A stretch of 64,000 nucleotides of DNA. It comes from Sclerodactyla briareus. Its lineage: Eukaryota; Echinodermata; Holothuroidea; Dendrochirotida; Sclerodactylidae. Below the pieces are notes generated by a model. That model did not search any database and had not been told where the DNA came from. It saw only the letters and a list, made by a program, of their open reading frames with translations. Position 1 is the stretch's first letter, and the number at the start of each line of letters is the position of its first letter. The position numbers and the translations under genes are program-made. Location: assembly GCA_026419785.1 (NCBI GenBank), contig JAODTK010005530.1:1-64000 (forward strand). Reading direction: 5' to 3'. Below, piece by piece: positions 35,054 to 47,087 of this stretch.

Positions 35054-35584
35054 CATGCTGGTGTGGGAAACAAGAAATATTCGAGTTCGAATATTAAAAT
35101 TTAAGGCATTATAGTTAGTGCATTCGCTGTGTATATAAGCTAAATAGACTGTGTGGATAAAACGAACGGGATAGTCAAAATAATCTTATACACTCAGTTA
35201 ACATATTGCATGTGACGTATGTTAGTCGTATCATAAACGGACTTGCGTCAGGACGGTACGGAATGTGATCCTCATCTGAATGAAAACGACTCACGAACTT
35301 AAGTCCATTTTTTAAATCCTTCTCGTTATGCCCCAAATAATTAAAAAAACGGCGTGGTGACCTGCTTTTGTAGATATGATAGCCATTCATGAATATGCAG
35401 TTTCTACGATTTCGGGGGAATTGTCCAGTTTTCCAGAAGGTTTTTTTTAAAATTTCTCTCCCCAATACCCGGTACAAACAGCAGAGAAAGAAAGGTTAAT
35501 ATTGGCAAGATGGCGGCGCCCATGGTGAGTGAGGAATCTCCCTAAATATAGGAATTCATGGATGGAGCGCTAATTATATCCGAT

Positions 35585-35656
35585 AATTATATCCCCGCGA
35601 CACTGTAAGGTCCGTGGATATTATGGTTTTGGGTGTGTAGCCGCCGCCGCCGGCCC

Positions 35657-35688
<32 letters not shown>

Positions 35689-36090
35689 GAAACTTTAGGC
35701 GTTAGCGCCCTAAATCTTTAAAACGCTTATTCGATTGATCTCAAACTTGGTACACATGTGTGCCCTAGTGAAATCTCGGATGAGTTCGAAAGTGGGCATC
35801 GCTGCACTGCTGGGGGCCGCTAATTTGCATAATTCACGCGAAATTTTCCAAGTTAGTCGGAATGTTCACGAAACTTGGTGGGTAGGGACTACAGTTGATC
35901 CCGAAAAATGTGGAGGTCATTTCAAGAGTTATCGTAGGTCAATTTGCAGAATTTATGCGATTCCCCAAACTCCATGTATTACAACAAAACTTGGTGGGAT
36001 GTGGGGGGCCTACAAAAAAAATCTGATCCTGACCAAATGGAGGTCTTTATGGGGTGTTAGATACTATTCTCAACCTCAATGATGACTCGA
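35585..36090 (+). repeat. GCC-core dispersed repeat module, copy 1
   Basis: Starts ATATCCCCGCGACACTGTAA, continues 'ggatattatggttttggg', a GCC trinucleotide run (35641-35690), 'ggaaacttt..gcgttagcgc', 'gattgatctcaaacttgg', 'gaaatctcggatgagttcgaa' and 'gtgggcatcgctgc'. The remaining part repeats 'acaaaacttggtggg'-like phrases twice. The same module occurs at 37365-37560, inverted at 55775-55990, and in diverged form at the core of the foldback repeats at 7.2 and 8.8 kb. Confidence 0.7.
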
Positions 36091-36399
36091 AATCGGGGAT
36101 ATACACGTGGGTCTGTCTACTCGCCTACACATGTTCTAGTTTATATTCCTGTGTCTTACAAATTTTAGAAAATATTGCTCATATTGCTCTCGAATGGTTT
36201 TTATTATCCAATATCTTTTTTATCTTCTTTTATTCCTTGGAGACAAAGGCTAATTCCTTGGGAGCACAGTTTATCAGATTTGTTTGGTATATTGGTATAT
36301 GAAAAATAATGTAAATGGATATGAATACACAGCTTCATGATTCTGAATTTGACACTTGCGAGTACTTGCGAGTACAACTCCATAAGTTCACTGTGGAAG

Positions 36400-37260
36400 T
36401 TCAGCGTGTGGAAATATATTTATATTCCCTTTTTTCCCCATTTGAGTTTCGTATGATCTTACCCAAGAATTTTTATATTGATGGCTGTTCACATTTTTCT
36501 AAATGTGAAAAGGAGTAATAGAAAGGGTGGACTTCGGCCCTTTTTGTCAAATAGGTTTCTCTTGAAAATGAATGTATTTTGAGTATTTTTTCAAAGAGAG
36601 TTCTGACTCTTTTTCTTGGAAGTTGAACAAAACAATTCACGTACCATTTTAGTTGGGATCTTTAATTGCCCGCCGCACGGCAAATTAATCAATATATCGA
36701 TAATTTGTATGATCGTTTATATAATATGAACCTGGAAGAATATTATTCTCACTGGGGATTTCAATATTGATTTATTGAAGGTTGATGATATGCGTTATAT
36801 ACTTTTTCTTTTGTTAATGTAATGTCATTATATTCACTTACCCCACTAATTAACAAACCTACCAGAGTTACTTTTCTCATCGATGATATCTATACTAATA
36901 CTGTAGATATTTTCAGAAGTGTGGTGTAATTGTGGCTGACATTTCGGACCATTACCCTACATTCTGTGTTAGGAATCTGCGGGAGCCCATATCTAATCAT
37001 AATGTCCGTCGAATGTAATTTTAGCCGAGAAAATATCGAGTTATTAAATAATGCCCCCAATATGTTGACTTGGTATTGAATGATAACGTCCCTGATAAAG
37101 CTTATTCTAAATTTTCTCTAAGATCATATTGAAAACATCAATAGACATTGCCCTTATTCTTATTCTCATCCATTTAGAACCTCGTTAATTTTGATATAAA
37201 GAGATGCTCCAACAATTTACATTTCAAGAGGAAACTTAACGTCTTATTCAAACAATTATG
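36400..37260 (+). mobile_element. Non-LTR retrotransposon endonuclease fragment (Jockey/CR1-like)
   Basis: Degenerate apurinic-type endonuclease domain on the plus strand, split over all three frames. In order: FYIDGCSHFSKCEKE (N-terminal 'Y-x-x-x-G-Y' region), a 'GKINQ.IDNLYD' phrase after an RPP-like segment, 'TGDFNIDLLKVDD' (the G-D-F-N catalytic motif), 'TPLINKPTRVTFLIDDIYTN', and 'ADISDHYPTFC' with the S-D-H catalytic triplet. The reverse transcriptase is absent: the copy stops near 37290 before a C run. It is inactive. Confidence 0.8.
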
Positions 37261-37364
37261 GCCTGTAAAGAGGGATTAGTAACTATTCTGTGCTCACCCC
37301 ACTCTCCCCCTCCCCCCCCCCCCTCTTCTCTCTGTCCTTAACCTTTTTTGTGTAGCTAATCGCT

Positions 37365-37980
37365 CATCATATCCCCCCGACACTGAAGTGTCGGGGTTAA
37401 TGTGGTTTTTGGGGGGTATATCCGCCGCCGTCTCCGCCGCCGCCGGAAACTCTAGCCGTTAGCGCAATAATTCTCTAACGCTTCATCCTGATTGATTCTG
37501 AACTTGGTAACATTCCGCCCCACCGTGAAATCTCGCATGAGTTCGAAATGGGCATCACTGCAAGGTCTGCCGCCTCTATTGGCATGTTTTACGACGAAAA
37601 TACTGAGTTATCCGATTCAGCGAACTTAGTAGGTGGAGACAAAAGGTGGTCCCGAATCATAGACGTTGATTTCAAGGTCCTAGATGTCAAATTTATGTTT
37701 TTTTCTGTCATTTTTCTTAACTTCTTGGGTTTGAACAAAACTCGGGGATGTGACTGTTTTAGTGCCTGAACAACATGGTCATTTCAAGGTCAGAACAGAC
37801 TGTCAAATTTGCCTAAATCATGCGATTTTTATAACTTTGTCGTATTTAAAACTAAACTTGGGGAATGTGGAACTACGTTGGCCTGAACAACGGGTAGGGC
37901 ACTTCAAAGTCACCGGAGGTCAAATGGACATTAAATATGATATGCGTCATCTCAACAAGGTCCACGAAGGCTGTTTCTAA
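37365..37980 (+). repeat. GCC-core dispersed repeat module, copy 2, with internal repeats
   Basis: Begins with a CCCCGACACTGAAGTGTCGGGG palindrome-like terminus at about 37375-37396, then 'tgtggttttt', CCGCCGCC, 'cgttagcgcaa', 'ctgattgattctgaacttgg', 'gaaatctcgcatgagttcgaa' and 'gggcatcactgc'. From 37640 on, two to three units of roughly 130 bases share 'aactcggggatgtg', 'cctgaacaac' and 'catttcaaggtca'. A piece of this, 'cacttcaaagtcac..ggtcaaatggacat', reappears inverted at 51120-51200. Confidence 0.6.
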
Positions 37981-38519
37981 GAGGATATATACGTCGGCGT
38001 TCCCGCAGCACTTTCTAGTTGATATTGATTTGTAGATTCATTTCCGTAATATATATGTTCATAGGTCGTATTCCAGCAGGTTTCAGGGACCAGACACGAA
38101 AAGTTTTAGTTATTTCTACTTCGTCTGCTATTCCTTTGATACATGACATGATGACCGTAAGAGTAAGTATAGATCCTTGTTTCATCAAGATTGTATGTTG
38201 ATTGTTTTGTTTTGCTTTGGTTTGCTTGCAAAGTGACGTAGAAATACACTTGAACTTGAACAAGCAGAGGCGCAATATAGGGGGTGCGACACTCCCAGTG
38301 ACAACCAAAGGTCGGTCTCCGAGCGCCGCCTGAAAGACGGTCTCTTCCTCTTCCTCCACCCTTTATCACTAAATAATACTGCGACCAAAACCAGAAAGCC
38401 AAAAGGCTTAGTGATTCCTTGACTCTTCATGACATACTTGCTTAGACACAGAAACAAATCGGGAACAGGCAGTCTGGACTTATCGGGTTAACAAGAATTG
38501 TTTCAGGACTCTGACATTC

Positions 38520-38960
38520 TCTTGACCTAGATGACCTTTGACTAACCTTCAAAATAATAGGGTCATGTACTCATTTGGGGAAACCCATATACCAAGTAGG
38601 AACGTTATCCATCTAAGTGGGGTCGAGTTATCGTGTTAACGAGCTTAAAATGGCAAACTTAATCAAGTTTTCACATCTCCCAATTTTTCCCCAAATCTGA
38701 CCCCCCGATTTACACGGAAAACAAAAGGGTTCCTGTACTCCTCAAAGAAAGCTGCATACCGAATTTCAACCCGATCGGACCGACCAGGCATTAGGACTTA
38801 TGTGTAACAAGCTTTCCAAACTTTGACCTCTCTTGACCTCAGATGACCTTCGACCTGATCCCCGAAACAATAGGGATCATGTACTCATTACGGGGAATCT
38901 ATATACACAGTATGAACTTGATCCGGCCATGCGGGGTTGAGTTATCGTGTTAACAAGGCT
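38520..38960. repeat. TGACCT-type tandem repeat, two units
   Basis: Two units about 310 bases apart share 'tgacctcagatgacctttgacc', 'aataatagggtcatgtactcatt', 'ggggaa..atataca', 'ggggttgagttatcgtgttaacaag'. Such GACCT-rich tandem repeats also form the arrays in blocks C and D but are not closely related at the sequence level. Confidence 0.6.
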
Positions 38961-39054
38961 AGGCAAACAAAGTATACAAGACAAACAAAGTATACATGGA
39001 AAGAAAGACAAATTGTATGAAAAAGTGGCGCTCGGTTGTGGAACTCAACTAAGC

Positions 39055-39601
39055 CTATAGACAAGTAACTTGTCCTATCATGTATTCAAAGCGCATGCAG
39101 TCCTCGAGAGAACCGAGGGGCTTCATGCAGCGTGAGCTCACTTCGATGGCATAACCATGGCGTCTAATGACTTTCGATGAGCCCCATTCCGAAAGGCACC
39201 TTGCTGCATCCACCCGCCGCTTCCAATCGCCTGGCCCCCTCCTCGGGCTCGCCTGAAGCAGAGTAAGGAGTGACACTAACAAGAGAAACGAATTACTCGG
39301 TGGCTCCCCACGTTCCGGAGGGAATGATTAACACAGGTGAGAAACCGCCATTGGTATCAGGCAAGTAATGCGACAGCAGAGCCTGTAGAAACCTGAATTG
39401 ACCGCGACGAGGACACCGGCAGTCGGCAATATCGCACCCTCTCGGTCCGTAGACGTGTTGTGAAGTGTTAGAGCTAGTGTAACACCCCTGTCTCACAACC
39501 GTGGCAACGGGACAGGATCCAGGGACCCCACCAGCGCACTTCACAACACTCTCACTTCCAGAAATGCAGAGAGGATAGATACCTAGAAGAACGTAACCCA
39601 T
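39055..39601 (-). other. Two adjacent short open frames, no family recognised
   Basis: On the minus strand a 102-codon frame (39601-39293) with six cysteines in its middle (C-x7-C-x9-C-x18-C-x4-C-x-C) is followed by a 75-codon frame (39282-39055). The first starts with a moderately hydrophobic stretch (GYVLLGIYPLCIS) that could be a weak signal sequence. Neither shows splice-supported structure or a recognisable domain. I include it as the only cysteine-patterned frame in the window but do not assert a gene. Confidence 0.15.
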
Positions 39602-39959
39602 CTATAGTTATTGCAGTCCCCCGTATCATCCTTCCCTTTCCAGATCGGACCAGCAAGTCCCCCCTTTTCTAATCAGCTGGGATGACAGCCGGCTCCAAAC
39701 AGAGCAGTGGATACTATGCAATATTTCGAGGGCAGCATGGCCATTGGCCACCAGCCCAGAGCATATCTCTTAATGTATGTGACATATCCCGGCCTGTTCT
39801 CGAATGCCTAGCAACGTTTACCACTAGGCTTGAGACGATAGCCCATACTAGTAGCAACGTTCGAGAATTAGAAAAGAGGTAGTCGAACGGAAGGCCGTCG
39901 AAGCTATGAACAATTTTGAAAATTTTATTCGAATCACTCCGAATTCAGCTTAGCTCCAT

Positions 39960-41000
39960 TGAAGTCAGACCAAAACGATCTAATCATTCCGCAAGACACG
40001 CAGGCAGTTCTTAACCCTGGTAGCTCTTCTTTAAACGTTCTCATTAGCACTTATCTTTAGATTTTCGCCCTTGCAGAAATACAAATTACTCTACGTGAGG
40101 TCCTACCAACTGCGCGAACAACCAAACAACAATGCATTGTCAAGGAAACTAAAATTACGTTAATTCGAGCAGATCACCCAATTATCTGTCCTAGCAGCCT
40201 CTACACACCGTTTGGGTAGTGACAATGTAGAATGGAAACACACCCCAAGATCTTTCACACCACGGATTTCCACATTAAGTTCTTGACCAAACCTGAAGGA
40301 AGTGTTGGCGTTATGATAGCCGACATGCATCACTCCACATAATATCGGCGTTAAAAGATTTTCCACTCGGAAGACTCTTTGGAGATATGGTTCAAAATCC
40401 TTTTGTACAATTGTACATTCTTACATTTGTCATGACTTTTTCAGGAATTGTGGGAGAAAATTCTTTGATTTCTGATGTTTTCCTTTGGCTGTTGTTTTTT
40501 CAGGGTCGTTTATGATGTTCTTTCCTGGCGCTTTCGTACTAAACTAAACTAAACTAAACTGACTGAACTGAACTAAACGTCATCATTCGAACTCACTTCA
40601 CGACACAACTTGTCGCCCACAATTTTGACTATGGATCGCAAAGAATCATCGAGATAATCGATATGGACCAAAGAAGGTAGAGACAACGCAGCGATCCCTT
40701 GGGAATCACCACTAGTGACCTTTTGTCAGGTGGAAAAACGCCCATAATGACAATGATCTGCGCCCCATTATGAAGCCACTCTTGAATCCACTTCAAGACA
40801 TTTCCGTTGGTACCCCCCTAACTCTCCAATTTGAACAGGAGCTCGTTTCAGACCCTCGTCCAGAAGCTCTCGAAACCATCCATGCATCAACAGCCTTTTA
40901 GACCAGATAACAGCACGGGCCATATGACCGTACTCTCAGACCCCAGTAGTTCCATCTATTTTTCGCCTTCGGGAAACGGGAACGATTTCTGAACACTGTG
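39960..41000 (-). mobile_element. Non-LTR retrotransposon reverse transcriptase fragment (CR1/Jockey-like)
   Basis: Minus-strand remnant. From 5' to 3': 'LFKLES', 'GNVLKWIQEWLHNGAQIIVI' (the region before motif B), a damaged stretch around 'IPKGSL', then after a gap 'CGVMHVGYHNANTSFRFGQ', 'LNVEIRGVKDLGVCFHSTLS' (K-D-L-G-V, thumb boundary), 'RNFSFLD', and 'RRATRVKNCLRVLRND' corresponding to R-R-A-T-K-x-V. The Y-A-D-D motif is not preserved. An (AAACT)n tract sits inside the fragment at about 40540-40578. Several stops and frameshifts make it inactive. Confidence 0.8.
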
Positions 41001-41239
41001 GAATATTGACGGATCAATACACATTTTATTTCGTTGCTACCCTACGGGACCAAATGAGATAGCGCCGAGCTTCGGTCAATCGGTGCGCTTCTGCTTCTGG
41101 CACATTATTTGTCTATTGGCTTGTGGAACTTTGAAACACAATAAAATACGGCCCGACCAGCAAGTGGTTTACGCAGTAAGCCAGGATTTCATCCGGGTCA
41201 ATAACTGTGATATCTTCCGTGTGTACCAACGAGGTTGGT

Positions 41240-41910
41240 AGCAGCTCGTGAACATGAGTGAGAGTCTCGAGAAACGAAAACAGAAGGCGGAGATCGACTC
41301 TGACGGTAACGCCAAGACTTCCAAATCCATGAACAACGCTAGTTGTAGGCCTCATGTAGCACAACTGCTAAGCAGTGTTATTGCTATGGGGAAAATAGTG
41401 CCAGCATCAGTAGGCCAACTGCCAGTCGTAGCGATAGTACTGCCACTACGAGTGGGTTCACACTGGCTTTAGGCCTTGTTACCATGACGGCGCTGGCATA
41501 AGTGGACTAGGCAGCCAGCATGACGCGGTCATATCTGTCTCAATGGCCATTCAGGCCACTTAGGCGCAGCAATCGGCAGACATAAGTCTCGGAGTGGCAG
41601 GGTGCAAGTTATTGAGTCGTATGACTAATACTACGACCAAACTGAACCGGGCCACGGCTATGAGGCAGAGTGTGCGCCAGAGATGCTCGAGGAGCATGAG
41701 GATACTGTCATACAGCATCAACTCCTCACGCCTCCCCCTAAAAATGTTGTCGGGTCGGCGAGAAACTTAAGGTCCAGGGAGTCTGTGACGAGGACATTGA
41801 CGACACCCTGGCTGAAAATGTCACCAACTTTTCTCGCAACGGCATGAATGGGGAAACTGCTGAGCTGGTGAAAGATGGAAATAACAACCTATACTCGTGA
41901 TCAATAGCAT
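41240..41910 (+). pseudogene. Possible retroelement gag-like ORF remnant
   Basis: A plus-strand region with charged, coding-like composition in shifting frames. It begins NMSESLEKRKQKAEIDSDG, later reads 'HGYEAECAPEMLEEHEDTVI', 'QHQLLTPPPKNVV', and after one indel 'GEKLKVQGVCDEDIDDTLAE' and NVTNFSRNGMNGETAELVKD. The acidic, lysine-rich character and the K/R-rich start with a serine/aspartate patch resemble gag-like first ORFs of tyrosine-recombinase retroelements, but I cannot identify a diagnostic motif. It could equally be an exon of an unknown gene. Confidence 0.3.
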
Positions 41911-42519
41911 CAAGCTTACCGATACTATCTACGTTGTCCTCTGAACCAGAATCACTATACTCGACACTAGATCTAAGATATAATACGTTCCCTGGCAAGG
42001 AAATGTACATGCTGAAAATAAGTTTTGACTCAATCTCGTCGGAACCATGACTGCCACTAGTAGGCCTACTATCAACCAAGAATTGATACCAAGGCTTTCA
42101 TCCAGCCTACGGCGAGGCGCTGACAAAAGAATCAGGTCAATAGTAAATACTACGTCTACGTTCCCTGCCATGGGTGTTGAAACGAAGCTACACATACTGC
42201 CGTATTGCCGAATTTGGAGCTGGGACGGTCATATCCTAAATTGGAGCTATAAGGAAGCCGCCCCTTCCTGTTCCGTGTTGGAAGACCATTTTCTTCGGGA
42301 CGGCAATGGCACTGATAACATTCTACATCGAATCGGGGCGCGGGGGTTGCGCAACACATGCAGTTTTGGCGGGGTTGGGATCGTGTATAGAACAGGATAC
42401 ACACTCAGGTACGGGAGGCAGGGAAGTCTAGGCCTAGTTAGGGAAATGCAGCAATTGCCTACAGCAAAACTACCACCAAAGTGGAAACACTCACTGTAGA
42501 CGCCAGACAAAACAAATCA

Positions 42520-44260
42520 ACAAACATGGTACAAAAGGACACCAACACACCCACACAGGAAAGGAAAGAAAGACTGATCACGTGAATGAAATAATATATC
42601 AGAGAGACAAATGTGCGAATCACGACGTTGGTGTTGCCAGATTTCTAGTCATATTCTGCACGACGTGTAATCTACCAGGGTTGCAACAGGCAACACTATC
42701 CATCTGAATTTCCAAGCTTGGGGGCTCAGCCTGTTATAAATCCTCAGAAAACCCAGCTCAGCGGACCCCTCGCATCGGATTCCTCTGGCGATCTGCCATA
42801 ACAGCTGTGTTACAGCATTGGGCTTAGTCTCTATTGAGTCCGGCCTTGCGACTCACGGCGCTCGATGGCTTCGACTGTTTCCCTATTGTCCCCGGTGGTC
42901 CCAGGTTTTGGAGTCCCCCCCCCCCCTCTTGCTCGGGGCCCATGATCACCTCAGGCCCTTGCGAGCTTGTTAGCATACATCGTGGCATCTACCATTTTGA
43001 AGGCCGAAGCAGCCTTTGTTGGAATTTTTAAGGCAAGCATGAGTGTAATGGCCAGTAACCCGTGATCAGTTGTGAAGATCTGGGCACTCCTGAAAACCCA
43101 GCTGTTCGTGAGCATCCCCTATCCCCCGTCAATGAGTACATAATCGATATCTTTGACAGTAACACCGTCATCGAGGCACCAAATCTAGCGCCCCGCATCA
43201 GATCTTTAGAATCAAGAACCAGGAGAACCTACGTATAGAAGGGCTACGTTTAACGTGTACCTAGCCTAATCAACGATGTCGGGACAATGTAGTTGGACTT
43301 TGTCACGGCATATAAATAGCCTACAGTATAAGAAGCCTACAGGGACACACATACAATTAACCAGCTTATACTATCATCGGTACTTATTAGTATAAGTAGC
43401 CTACAGTGACATACATCTAACAACTCTACACTATCATTGCCGATTAGTTTTAGGCCTATATAGGGTACTCACCACTCCAGGGCGGAAGTCGTAGAGGCCT
43501 CTATCACCAAACACCCGATGCAGGGTCGTTCATGAATCTGAGTCACAGCGAAGTTACTGTGGAAGACTCCCTATGCCTTGGTAGATTAAATAACGACCTA
43601 CAGCCAGTATTGTGTTCTCTCAACGGGATATATTTGAACACTAATAGAATCCATGTTTACCAAGCTACCAGCATTTTATTGAAATGACCCAGCCTTTGTA
43701 CACAATGAGAAATCGTGTTAGGAAAACAGGGCATCGGGTCCCAAATTCATAGGGTCGCACTAACATAGCCCGACAACCACGTTCAATTGAATCATGCCGA
43801 TTGCGATTAACGCTTAACGTCGGAATTTCTTAGTGTCCTGTTCCGGATAAATAGGCCTTACTTCGTTCGGGGGGATCGTTCGGTCGATTTCATTTGATTA
43901 GACCTACAAGGGAAACCATCCATCTCTCCCAAATCGGTTTTAGGTTTCTTTTTCGTGTGTGGTTTTGGTTTAGGTTTTTATTAAGTTTCACTGCAAAAGG
44001 TACAGAGATTCTTATGCCCCACCTGGGCCTCTTCTCAAAGGCCTTTTACTAACATAAACAGTCGCAGGCTCCCGCAGACCACTGTTACGGTACACTATGG
44101 GAGACAGTGTTTAGAAATAAACATATTCCGATATCAACTTCCAGGTTCAGGTCAGGTCGTCAGGTGGTCGATTCATCTTGAGCATGTGTATGTTGCGTGC
44201 TGCCCTATATAACAGTGTTCATCATGGTAGTGGCGGACAAGACAAGGCTCTTTCCGGGCA
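42520..44260. other. No recognisable gene; intergenic
   Basis: Nothing identifiable apart from a C run near 42916. Open frames are short and unsupported. A doubled phrase 'cctacag(t/g)gacacacat..aac.a.ct.tactatcat' occurs near 43338 and 43400 (about 60-base direct repeat). Confidence 0.45.
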
Positions 44261-44264
44261 ACGG

Positions 44265-44545
44265 CGACTGGGTAGTTATATTGCGCCTTTCCACCGTAGT
44301 GCTCAAAGCGCAAATATTACCCTGATCATAGGACTGGAGTGGTACCCAATCCGACATTCACGGAGAGAATAGAGAATATGTGGCAGCAGGAGATTGGCAG
44401 CAGGAGATGAACGCCATGCCCAAAGGACCACACGGAAAGGCTGATTTCAAGTCAGTCAGTCGGAGTGGAACACACAATCTATCGATCAGCAGTCTGGAGC
44501 TCAGCCTCTGCCGACTGAGCTAAAGCGATCTCCGCGACTTTCCCC
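44265..44545 (-). mobile_element. tRNA-derived SINE with L2-like tail
   Basis: On the minus strand a tRNA-like head reads TTTAGCTCAGTCGGCAGAGG, containing a perfect RNA polymerase III A box (TRGCNNAGYNGG). It is followed by GTTCCACTCC, close to the B box GTTCRANTCC. Further on, the sequence AAAGGCGCAATATAACTACC matches the kind of 3' end used by L2 LINEs (GCGCTATATAA-type), which SINEs borrow for retrotransposition. The order head, body, LINE-like tail supports a SINE rather than a tRNA gene; acceptor stem pairing is not evident. Confidence 0.7.
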
Positions 44546-44740
44546 GGGCATGATTCCCGCCACTCCAAAGAATGGTGACTGCACCTAGTCCAGGTGGTAC
44601 CAATATTTTATCCCATAATATACCTTGTCTAGTACCTTGTCACAACTTTTTGTCCATCTTTCTCGGCAACAAGCAAATGAATCCATTGGTAGGCTCATAT
44701 CCTCATAGGGATAGGTTTTTCCCCTACATGTTACTAGGAC

Positions 44741-45130
44741 TCAGTAGCGTAGCCAGTGGAATGTGATTGGTACGTGGGGGAAAGTTTTCCCCCCTGACGA
44801 AAGATCGAGAGGGCAATCGAGAAATCTAAGGGCTAAAAACGGAAAACACGGGACATGAAAGAGGAGAGAATTGGGAAAACGAGAAAAAAAATAGTGAAAA
44901 CAAAAATCCAGTAAAGTGTTGGGAATGAATTTGAAAATGGCGAGATAAGTTGGCCCCAAAATGGCACTGAGTGTAATGGGGGTATGATTAGGTGCGAGGT
45001 ATAAGCCCGCTTTTTCGACGCCATGGAGTATAGTGGTCACCCCCCCCCCCCCCAGCCAGCTTCTCCAAGTCCCCCTCCCCCAGGCCCCCCTCCCCCAGGC
45101 CCCCCTCCCCCGCTCCTTCCGTCAGCAGAA
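44741..45130. other. Possible transposon end and C-rich minisatellite
   Basis: CAGTAGCGTAGCCAGTGG at 44743 looks like a DNA-transposon terminus, followed by G and C runs; the opposite end was not found. At 45040-45115 there are three units of CCCCCTCCCCCAGGCC after a 14-C run, with strong G-quadruplex potential on the minus strand. Confidence 0.45.
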
Positions 45131-46375
45131 GGAAACCCAGGAAGAAATGTCCGAATGGGGAATAAATCGTCCTCCCCCCCCTCTACTCCCTTACTGTTAG
45201 GACTGTTACTGTGTACACTGATGCAGGAGGGACAATTATGGCCATTGAAGAGACAATGGCCTGCTCGCAACACCTATGCAGGACCTCACGACGAAAGAAC
45301 CGTACCACGGTATATCAGAACTAATATTGTTTTGGCATATCATAGTGATGATAACCATAACTAATATCTAATTGGGCTGGGATGACTTCGTCGTAACGCC
45401 AGACAAACGATTACAAGCTCAATATTAGGCATGTAGGTTGGCAGACTTTGGTACTAGTTTAAAAACATTCAAAATTTCAAATGAATTGTAGAAACAGGTG
45501 AAATGCTCGTGATCCGATGTAGGAATTCCTGCATCATTCACTCCAGATTAGACGAGTAGGTTGAAAAATATGGAGTCGACTAGAGCCCTATTGTTTTTTC
45601 ACAGGGAACAAAGGTTTTCGCAAGTATGAAGCGTTCCTAATTAGCTGGAAAGGTTCGATTTCTTGGCTCCCAAAATTCTGACACTTATGACAGACATGTT
45701 ATTTCTACTACTTATAATAATAATAATAGAGCATTCTTATATAACGCATTCCGCCGAGAAGACCCAAATGCGTTGAACACGAAACCAACACAAGCAGCAA
45801 AGGCTAATTAATTAACAAAACGATACGTCTTAAGATTACGCTTAAATCGTCCCAGCGACTTGGTGTTCCTCACGTGGTTGGTAGTCGGTTCCATAGTCTT
45901 GGAGCAGCATTGGCGAAGGACCGTTCTCCATATGTGACGGATCTCACTGGGTGATGAGTTAACACGATGGATGTATTGACCGGAGTGTGCGACTTTGTTC
46001 TTTAATGGGAGGGATGATGTCACAGAGTTAATTTGGAGCAGACACCAGCCATCAGCCATTTATATTGGATCAGTTTCTCTACAGGTAGCCAGTGAAGTTC
46101 TTCCAGGATAGGTGTTATGCTGACCGTTTCTTGCTTAAGGTGAAAAGTCGAGCAGCTATGTTTTGAACTCGCTGAATTTTGACCAACTGAACTTGGGGAG
46201 CTGGCATAGATAGCTTTCCCGAGTCCAATTTGAGACGAAACAAAAGCACGAACCAGTCTCTCGGTGCCTTCACGGTCTAGATATTTAAGCTCAAGTTTCA
46301 AGTATATTTCTACCTCATTATACAAGTATGCGCAATCTTCCATAATTTTACATAGTGAAATACTGAAAAACGAAT

Positions 46376-46472
46376 AAATATACAATACAATACAATTACA
46401 ATACAATTACAATACAATTACAATACAATTACAATACAATTACAATACAATTACAATACAATATATACAACA
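46376..46472. repeat. (ACAATTACAAT)n minisatellite inside the L2 element
   Basis: 11-base tandem units TACAATACAAT/TACAATTACAA, about eight copies, located within the L2 coding region between 'GKIRKF' and 'RLVRAFVSS'. Confidence 0.9.
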
Positions 46473-47029
46473 TTCTATACGCGAATTGAGGTGGAGGGAC
46501 CAGAAATAAGTATGACTTTTCGAGTCTGGTTCCTGCAAATTTACGGATTTTACCGATCTTTCTGATTGCCAAAGTGCGGAACGACAGACGGGTAAGAGAG
46601 AGGTTTGCGTTCAACAATAACCCCCAGATCTTTAGCTGTGAGCACAGTGTCGACAGTAGAGTTCCCTACATAGTGATGAAGGACACAGGCGGAGCTTTGG
46701 AGAACAGCGATGACACATGTAAGGCTTCGGTTTTTCTGTCGTTTAGGGTTAATCCGTTCCCAACTGTCCAGCTTTCTATGTGGTAACGCCATTTTCAACG
46801 ACTGGATAGAGGTCACCATGCCATTTGGGTCGAGGCTTACGTAAAGTGGAGTGTCGTCTGCGTAGGATATACCATGTACCTGGTAGCGCTTGACGATGTT
46901 CCCGAGGAGAGCCACATACAGGCTGAAAATCTGCGGTCCCACAACTGACACTTGAGGGACGCCAATCAGTGGGTCTCGTGGTTGTGATAGGGTGTCTCCA
47001 ATCCGTATAACTTGCTGTCGACCTTGGTT

Positions 47030-47034
<5 letters not shown>

Positions 47035-47084
<50 letters not shown>
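47035..47084. repeat. 50-base poly(A)/poly(T) tract inside the L2 reverse transcriptase
   Basis: A pure run of 50 A on the plus strand (T on the coding minus strand). It lies between the motif A region ('INGSALN') and 'QGRQQVIRIGD', where the family has only a few residues. It breaks the reading frame into poly-phenylalanine. Confidence 0.95.

Positions 47085-47087
<3 letters not shown>

Noticed and set aside
40540..40578. (AAACT)n tract considered as telomere-like sequence
   Set aside because: The unit is a pentamer, short, and inside a reverse transcriptase fragment; it is a microsatellite.
42047..42510. 150-codon plus-strand frame overlapping two minus-strand frames
   Set aside because: No domain, no splice context, and similar-length frames on both strands; coding potential cannot be judged by eye.
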